This document shows positions 45,400 to 64,000 of a stretch of 64,000 bases of DNA, in pieces. A program made the translations under genes and the position numbers. The notes under the pieces are model-generated. The model saw nothing but the letters and a program-made list of their open reading frames with translations, had not been told where the DNA came from and made no database searches. Location of the stretch: contig NW_014577185.1 in NCBI RefSeq assembly GCF_000485595.1, forward strand, positions 186,771 through 250,770, read 5' to 3'. Position 1 is the first letter of the stretch. Each line of letters begins with the position of its first letter. Source of the DNA: Priapulus caudatus (Eukaryota; Priapulida; Priapulimorpha; Priapulimorphida; Priapulidae).

Positions 45400-48250
45400 C
45401 GAAATAGACACGGAAGAACGAGATCACCAGGTAGACGGGAGAAGTTGCTTGCAAAGGAGATGTATGAGCATAACGTTCAGCGTTAAGGGTCCGGATAATC
45501 TTAGTGATCGAATTTGGTTTAGCGTCCTTGAGCCATCAGACCTAGGGTTCAGAGTCATTGCATCAAGGATTGCCCAAGCCCTAGGGGCTAGGTGTAACTC
45601 TACGATTAGGCTTACTGTCAGTTAGCTTAGCGGCGGGCGTCAGGTTATAGTTATCGTCTAGAAAAGGTTGAGAGTCTGGATTATGTTTCGTGCCAATGAT
45701 AGCTAGTGTCACTACCAGCTTAGCGCGTCATACGTGGCTTACCGTTGTGGTTTGCAGGGTGTCCCCACCCGTGTCTTATTCATACAAGCTGCGTGCGGAT
45801 CGGCGAGAAATGCCACTTTAATATCTTTGTGTACATTTCTCATCGTAAATGTTAACTTCTTCCATGGTAGACTATTTAGAGTGTCTTTTAGAAACCTAAC
45901 CGACTTATCAGTCCCGCCACGGCACTATTTGCAATGTCACCTTGGGGTCTATCAGTATAGTCATTTATGTGTACAGCAAACGCACTTGAGGTAACTTCCC
46001 TTGCGGCGAAACAAGCCGAAACCCCTCCATCCACTCCCTGCATAGTGTTGTCCGTCTCCTCATATAATTATGTTGTGTAAAACCACCCTGCCTTGGCCGA
46101 GAAAAAACTTGCAGCGAGCTATCTGGCAGTCGGTCAGTTGTTTTCCGGCCGCAAAAGGTTATCGAAACACAAATAACACGCGACTTTGTCTGTCGCATGT
46201 ACGTCAGTTACGTTTCTGGTGGCGTAGAACCTCTAAATTTGCATTTAGTAAAATTGCGAAAACTGGTCAAATGAGTAAAAACAAAATTTAACTTCCATTA
46301 TCGGCCGGCATGCGCTTGCGGGGTAGCGCTGTATTGCCTTCTCTGCCGCCTCCCGTGTCGCCGCCACCGCGCCCGGCGATTGTCTTGCTAGTTTTGTCAA
46401 AAATAATTTCGTTTCCACCCACTACAAGTGAATCTATTTTTGGTTATTTAATATAGAAAAACAACTGCGTGATACTGTTGTGTTAGTATTGCTCCGATTA
46501 TTATGTTTGCTCGCGTTTTATTACATTTATTCATCAAATTCATGTTTTTCAAAGTTGGGAAATGAATGCCGTGTTATTGCAGCATTTCCTTCGTTCGCGT
46601 TAAAGAAGATTACTATAGGCACTCCGATGTTCTCATCAGATAGTAATATCTATCGATATTTTTTCAGTACTAGTTATGCATCTCCTTGCCAATGGCCACG
46701 ATGCCATTTCTCTCGCTCCCACGCCCACTGCGACTGTTTTCGTATTTACCCACGAGTTAGTAAAATAAATCGCAAATCGGGCGCGGTCACGTATATTGTT
46801 GATTACGACTTACGACGTGTTAAGCTTCACACGTGTATACGCGCGCGCGTTTTGTGTGTATGTCTGTGCGTGCGTGCGTGCATGCGCGTGGGTCCGCGCG
46901 CGTGTATGTATGTGTAATGGTAAACGAACGGTGAGGGTCGAGCACATTGTGCATGCAGTTTTCTGTGTTTGGAAACGATATGAAACGCTCTAGGCCTGTA
47001 CAGCATGCACCTTTTCTTATGAGACTGTTTGGGAACGGTGTATATATTTTATTGAAACGTTTTTCCCACATATTTACTACGTGTATGCATTGTTGTTGTC
47101 TGCACTTGAGTTGAATAAATTGAATCATGCTCCTACAATAACCATTAGAATAGTCTATGACATGTTTTTTAGCACAACACACAGCGACTGTTATGTTATC
47201 ACCGGAATATAATTTACATTCGTAAATAATATCTACATATAGGAAGTTTCTATTCTCAACAACGGAACAAGTATAATTACAACTACAAAATCCACATGGA
47301 TAGAAAAGCATTCTCAAGTTGGAAAACGAGAAAGTGACCTAGATGACGATCATCATTGAAGCAATTGTTTCCTATCATTCATAACACGATCTATTCGACT
47401 ATACCAATAATCTACCAGTGACATGCCGTGATATAACATTTTACATTTCTTCTCCACCAAAATGATAAAGAATAGCCTTAACAATTTCTTATGCAGTCTA
47501 AAAGATTGACGCATAGTTCTATATATAATTTAACCACAGACTGCGCAAAAAAGTACCACGTGGATATAGTAAATGAACACTTGAATAAAGTTTTGAAGCT
47601 ACTGTTTGTTCTATCAATCTTGTTACCACGATGCAAACCTGCATAATAATATATAAATATATATGCATATTAACATCTTACACAAGTGAGAATTTGCCAT
47701 ATACATAGTGTTACTGCTTTTCCCGCAGTCAAGAAGTTTTTGTGTTTTGCAACTGGCCATTACAAGCCAATATAGTTCTGATTGATGATTTTGGAAGTTA
47801 TTACAGTGAAACATTATATCTCGTTTAGATAGTTACTGTTACACCATCACCTTTCCAAACTCAACAGTGGCACGTACCCCACAACTGATATTGCGAAAAT
47901 GTACTCGAACCTTCAATGACAAAATGTCAATCCTTCTAAATGAACAATTCAGTGTAAATGCTTATGAGTGGATATATATAACCACGGATTAGACGAATGC
48001 CATAGAAACGTCTGCTAACTAGGAATAAAAGGAGATCATTCGGTTTTTCTGACATCTGACGCATTCCGCGGTGAACCGATGGTGAGAATACCAGTTGAGT
48101 ACAAGGCTACAAAAGAATTTCCTTTCACTGACACACCTTCCAACTGATACGGGTATAACCAACCCATAGACAACACAGACACGCAGACGCACGCACACAC
48201 GAACATACGTGTATATGTATGTACCTACGTTCTTACGCACGTACATACAC
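45400..48250. other. Intergenic, no recognised gene
   Basis: Several open frames of 60-165 codons occur (for example 46820-47317 minus, Cys-rich by chance; 45734-45994 plus) but none has a domain I know. 46300-46390 is briefly CpG-rich. GCGT-type repeats at 46840-46915. Confidence 0.4.
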
Positions 48251-48255
48251 AAATA

Positions 48256-48257
<2 letters not shown>

Positions 48258-48342
<85 letters not shown>

Positions 48343-48352
48343 NNNNNNNNNN

Positions 48353-48392
<40 letters not shown>

Positions 48393-48538
48393 CGTGCGTG
48401 TGTGCGTACGTGTGTGTGTGTGCTTGCGTCTCTCTGCGCACAGACGTGCGCGTGTGCCTGCGTGTGTGTGCGCGTGCTTGAGTCTGTCTGCGCACAGACG
48501 CACGAGAGTGCCTGCGTGTGTGTGTGTGGGTGTGTGTG

Positions 48539-48579
<41 letters not shown>

Positions 48580-48640
48580 GCGCGCGTGTGCTTGCGTCTG
48601 TCCGCATACAGACGTGCGCGCGTGCCTGTGGGTGTATATT
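48258..48640. repeat. (GT)n / (GTGC)n block with assembly gap
   Basis: About 125 bases of pure GT broken by 10 N (48343-48352), then GCGT repeats and three spaced copies of CTTGCGTCT(C/G)TCTGCGCA(C)AGACG-like sequence (48421, 48478, 48591). Confidence 0.92.
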
Positions 48641-50384
48641 CCAATTCACACCGTATCACCGTTCACACTCAAGCAAATATGAGCAAAGATGAACAAGACG
48701 CGTGAAAACAGAACTTGCGCTACTTTGCTCCCTTATGCTGCTACCTGACCCTCACATATATTAAGCTTATAGGGACCACATTTATGCCACGCCCGCAACT
48801 GCTGTGTTATGATGGCACTCGCAAAGGTTTTATGCTCAGGACCAGAATCTCCCTAGATCACCCATCCCAACTCTGCCTTAATAACAGCCTCAGTACTGCT
48901 TAACAACAAGGAAAGCTAAGGTAGGCTACAGTACGATCTATACAAATTCATTACCTAAATGTGAATTCTGTACCTAATAAAGCTACAAACATGCACGATT
49001 ACAAAATATACTGAGTGTACCTGCGATTACCACATATAAGATCTATATATTATTAAAGCCAAAACTAAAATGACAGGCAGTGTTACAGAGAAAGGCAGAG
49101 GAATAAAGTTCACGGACAAAACTAGGGCAAAATAGATTATTATAAATAAACACTCATATTGAATTTCTTATAACTTAGAAAATCTATAGGTTAAGATCAC
49201 ACAATTAAAAAGTAGAAGGATGAGAGGATCTAAAAACACAAATTATTATAATATAAACTAATGTACATGAAGAACGTTTAGTTGATTATAACTTAGTGAC
49301 AGATTATCATAGGATCTCACCGGTGAGTGACTTCCAACAACTAAATATGCTGCTATAAATATCCCATCGAACAACGCATACCAATGCACGTTGCATATTT
49401 GAATTGCTGTATAATACATTTGCAGTTAATTTGTTGCTACACTGTCAAACTTGTATCATCAACACTGTGTCACCGGTACAGAATCATTTTAATCAACCGC
49501 GTGTTAGACAATCTGACAAAATGTGGAAAGCTGCGCAGCAATACATCGTATCATTTATGCATTTACTTCTTTTTTTAAATATTCAATGTCCTTTTATTAT
49601 CACAAACACATGTATCATACAACTGACACCTTGTGACCACATTTCTTTGGCTAAATGAGCTCGTATTTTTTCTTGCAGCTTTTCACATGTCTGCCATATT
49701 GCTGTGGCCTTGAATTTATTTCCACCACTTTGAAACATGTACATAGAAAAAAAGGTGGGTGCAAATACACTTAACGTTCACTATTAGTTGCGCCGAATAC
49801 TAATCTTGCTCCGAACGATTTGATAGGTAACTTATACAGTAAATAGGAACATGGATAACTCTTCAAAAAAGCGAATCTCCCACAATTCTGAGACGACTGT
49901 GATCCAAGGCAGACTAGATGGATCAAAACAAATAAACTGAAAATATTCGACCAGGGTCACTTGCTCACCAAACATCAAAGAATTACCGAAAGGCCCCCTG
50001 ATGAATCACTCGCCTTTCACGCGTATGACGATACCTCAGAAGCATGCCTAGCTGAACCCTCCACTACAAGACAAACGATCCTGTGTGAAACCGAAAGAAG
50101 GAAATATACAGACCCAACATCCACAGCTCCACTTCATACCATGAGGGGCCCAGAAAAGCAGTAAGAATAAGGGCCTATAGTTCCAGGGGATGCGAGGGGT
50201 CTGCACCCCGCGCTGTGAAGACTGCAAACGTCGATGTGCGATTGGTAGCAAAGATTACTTCTGTGGCAAGTATGGGCCACAGCGAGTACCTTTTAGCAGC
50301 AGAAACTAATCAAACTAGACAGAGGGCACTCACGGAGAGTGGATACCTCCGCGAGCATGTAACATGTATGTGTTATGAGCTGGC
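48641..50384. other. Intergenic, nothing recognised
   Basis: AT-rich unique sequence without supported exon or RNA gene. Confidence 0.45.
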
Positions 50385-50630
50385 TCGCCGCTCGCTGCTG
50401 GCTGCTGCTGACTGACTCGCCTGCTGCTGACTCGCCGCTCGCTGGTGGCGGCTGCTGACTCGCTGCTCGCTGGTGGTTGCTGCTGACTCACTCGCCTGCT
50501 GCTGACTCGCCGCTCGCTGACTCGACGCGCTATCGATCGCGCCGCGCGGGCTGGACACACACACACACGCACACGCACACGCACACGCACACGCACACAC
50601 ACACACACACACACAACACACGCACACACA
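50385..50630. repeat. CTGCTGACTCGC minisatellite and (CA)n
   Basis: Repeats of CTGCTGCTGACTCGC and GCTCGCTGGTGGC at 50385-50530, then (CA)n/(CACGCA)n at 50554-50630. Confidence 0.88.
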
Positions 50631-50635
50631 CGACC

Positions 50636-50682
50636 GATTACATTACCTCCCCTGCAACTCCGTTGCGCGGAGGTAACAACAC
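50636..50682. repeat. ACCTCC...GGAGGT hairpin
   Basis: TTACATTACCTCCCCTGCAA ... GTTGCGCGGAGGTAAC. A similar AACCTCCTGCCAA...TTGGCGGAAGTAATT tail ends the repeat at 56380-56675, so both may be ends of one repeat family. Confidence 0.6.
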
Positions 50683-51668
50683 CAACATGCATGACATCGT
50701 TGACAGCGTCAATGATAAAAGAAAAGCTCTCCAAATTACTTTCTGCCAAGAGATTGTGGTGTTTTTTTTTGGGGGGGGGGAGCGAGTCCAATGAGAATTC
50801 ATTAGCTGACGAGCTAGTTGTAAATGTAATCAAGGTTATGGGTATGCCCTGGACCTCCATCATTGATAGCTTTGAATTCAATGCAAACCTAAACATTTCC
50901 TAAAAAAGAGTAAAACGACACATAAATTTGATCTGATCTACACGTGGAAGATTCCTAAAGCAATCGTAGTGAAGTTAACTAAGCGAATAATATTATCATA
51001 GATAAACAGAAAATTAACTTGTGTAAAGTGTACTTGCACCCAAAACGTGTATGTACTGAGAACATGGGTATTATAACACCATTATACAAAAACTATCCAT
51101 GCTTCATTTAAAGTACAAGATGTGCACAAGAGAAGTTACGTATTACGGCTATAAGGATAGCACGCAGCAAGACATACAAGCTAGTCGGCTTAGCTAAGCA
51201 TAGATACGTGTGGTAGCATTAACATGCATGCCTGCAGGTACAATCATATGGGGATCAGGTAGCGCAGAGATGCTTCAATCACTATATTCACCTTGTAAAT
51301 CACGGCTGCCCACTGCATGCTCAATATCACCATCAACAATCTCAAAGGGGGTATCGTAATTATTTTCCCACCCTCTATTATTTTGATAAATGACTACCAT
51401 ACTTAGCACATGCCAATAAATGGCAATAGTGCCAACAGTCCCTTTGATATGAACTGATGCACACTGTATGTTGCTGCACTACAGCATACATCAACTCAAC
51501 ACGGTCCACTGCCCCTTAAATGCCACCACCAGACCTGAAGAATGACAGAATGTCATCACCAAATACATATACATCGGATCTACAATATGACGGCAATATT
51601 CGCCGTCTGATACACAAGTTACGATAAGGACAGAACTTAGCTGTCATGGCCGATCAAACTAGTTTTCA

Positions 51669-63103
<11,435 letters not shown>

Positions 63104-64000
63104 CTGAAAGCAAATAAAATAGATGTTACACAAGGTGCGCACTATATAACGAGACCACATCTAAGATTCAGGCACTGAGTAAAGATAAGATGGGCTGAGA
63201 GTCTCTTGAGAAATATTTCCTACCACACAAATATAACATAAACCGTTTTCACGATGGTACTTTATTGATCCACAGTTGTGGTATTATCAGTTTAAAACAT
63301 CTTTATCAGTCATGCACTTGAATTTTCTACGACCCTACAAAGTTCATTTTAGCCAATTTTATTTCAAGCAACATTGCTTTATGGTACCGAACCATGTGAG
63401 ATGTAAGTGTTCTAGAAAAATGGCATTTTCAGAATAAAAATACTACTAGCATAACTAACTTAGCATAACTAGTCTTAACAAGAAATAAATTGCGCTTAAA
63501 AATAAATTAATTATTAACTGGTCCAAAAAATTGCTTACTTGCTGTAAGTTGTAACTTAACCAACCTAGTAAAAATGTTACAGAATGGTGTTGTATGTAAT
63601 GCTCACAAATGCACTCATGGGCATTAAAATCATCAATATTATTATTTCACCAACTTCATGAATTACGCGACTTGTTTTTTCTGTTGGCGAAAAAAGAAAT
63701 GTTCAGCAGAATTTCTTTTACCTACCTACTGACCCTCTAACAAGTACTAATTATCCTACGTACAAATTTGTTATTTGATGATAATTAGAAGCTAATAAAC
63801 ACTTGACTTCAAAACGTGCCGATTTCTGTTTATTACTGAAAGCTGGCATACTGCAATCCTTTAACACATTTAGCTGAAAGCGTAGAAATCATTTCACACT
63901 CTGAACTGATATTTCAGCTCTCAATTGTGGCACGTAAACATCTAGCAAAACTCGTTTAAATACTATTTTACCGCGTCTGCTCTGCATTCGCATTCTTACT
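63104..64000 (-). other. RHEB intron 1, to window edge
   Basis: AT-rich; no candidate for the first RHEB exon was seen, so the start codon lies outside the window. Confidence 0.6.

Noticed and set aside
46820-47317. 165-codon minus-strand open frame with many cysteines.
   Set aside because: No domain, no splice context, overlaps GCGT repeats, and Cys spacing matches nothing I know.
49961-50164. Hydrophilic 67-codon + strand open frame.
   Set aside because: No homology or splice support; length expected by chance.

Overview
This is invertebrate metazoan DNA: three intron-rich genes with GT-AG introns, long AT-rich introns and intergenic DNA, many microsatellites, minisatellites and short inverted-repeat elements, and three runs of N (12039-12582, 24199-24230, 48343-48352). 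No phylum can be fixed from the sequence. A Spo16-like gene with meiotic-crossover homology argues against lineages such as nematodes and flies that are thought to lack it, but this is inference.

Layout. (1) 1-11839 (+) is repeat-rich upstream DNA: MITE-like elements, a foldback around a tRNA-related sequence, and a 2.5 kb array of 30-bp repeats. (2) 11840-35944 (+) is a type II BMP receptor (BMPR2-like). I resolved fourteen coding exons whose split codons join exactly: ligand-binding ectodomain (2), transmembrane segment (1), kinase (7, counting the juxtamembrane exon) and a long C-terminal tail (4). The signal-peptide exon(s) were not found. (3) 41485-43380 (-) is a compact four-exon gene whose joined product (about 200 aa) resembles SPO16 (human C1orf146), the partner of SHOC1/ZIP2 in meiotic crossover formation. 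It converges on the BMPR2 gene. (4) 51669-63103 (-) is RHEB, the small GTPase that activates mTORC1. Six exons cover G-box 2 to the CVIS prenylation box; the exon with the start codon and most of the P-loop lies beyond the right edge.

The three genes have unrelated jobs: BMP signalling at the membrane, meiotic recombination in the nucleus, and growth control at endomembranes. Nothing here suggests a functional cluster; neighbourhood conservation would be useful only as a synteny marker. I found no bacterial-type operon, CRISPR array, viral gene, rRNA or intact tRNA gene.

The most unusual structure is in the repeats: a filled and an empty copy of one site bracketing a 330-bp hAT-like MITE; two arrays of a CCAACGTTGG palindrome sharing one terminal motif in opposite orientations; a dispersed family of near-perfect palindromes built on TATCAGGAGT-like arms; inverted-repeat elements inside SPO16 introns, one 14 bases from a splice site; and a 42-bp repeat translated inside the BMPR2 tail.
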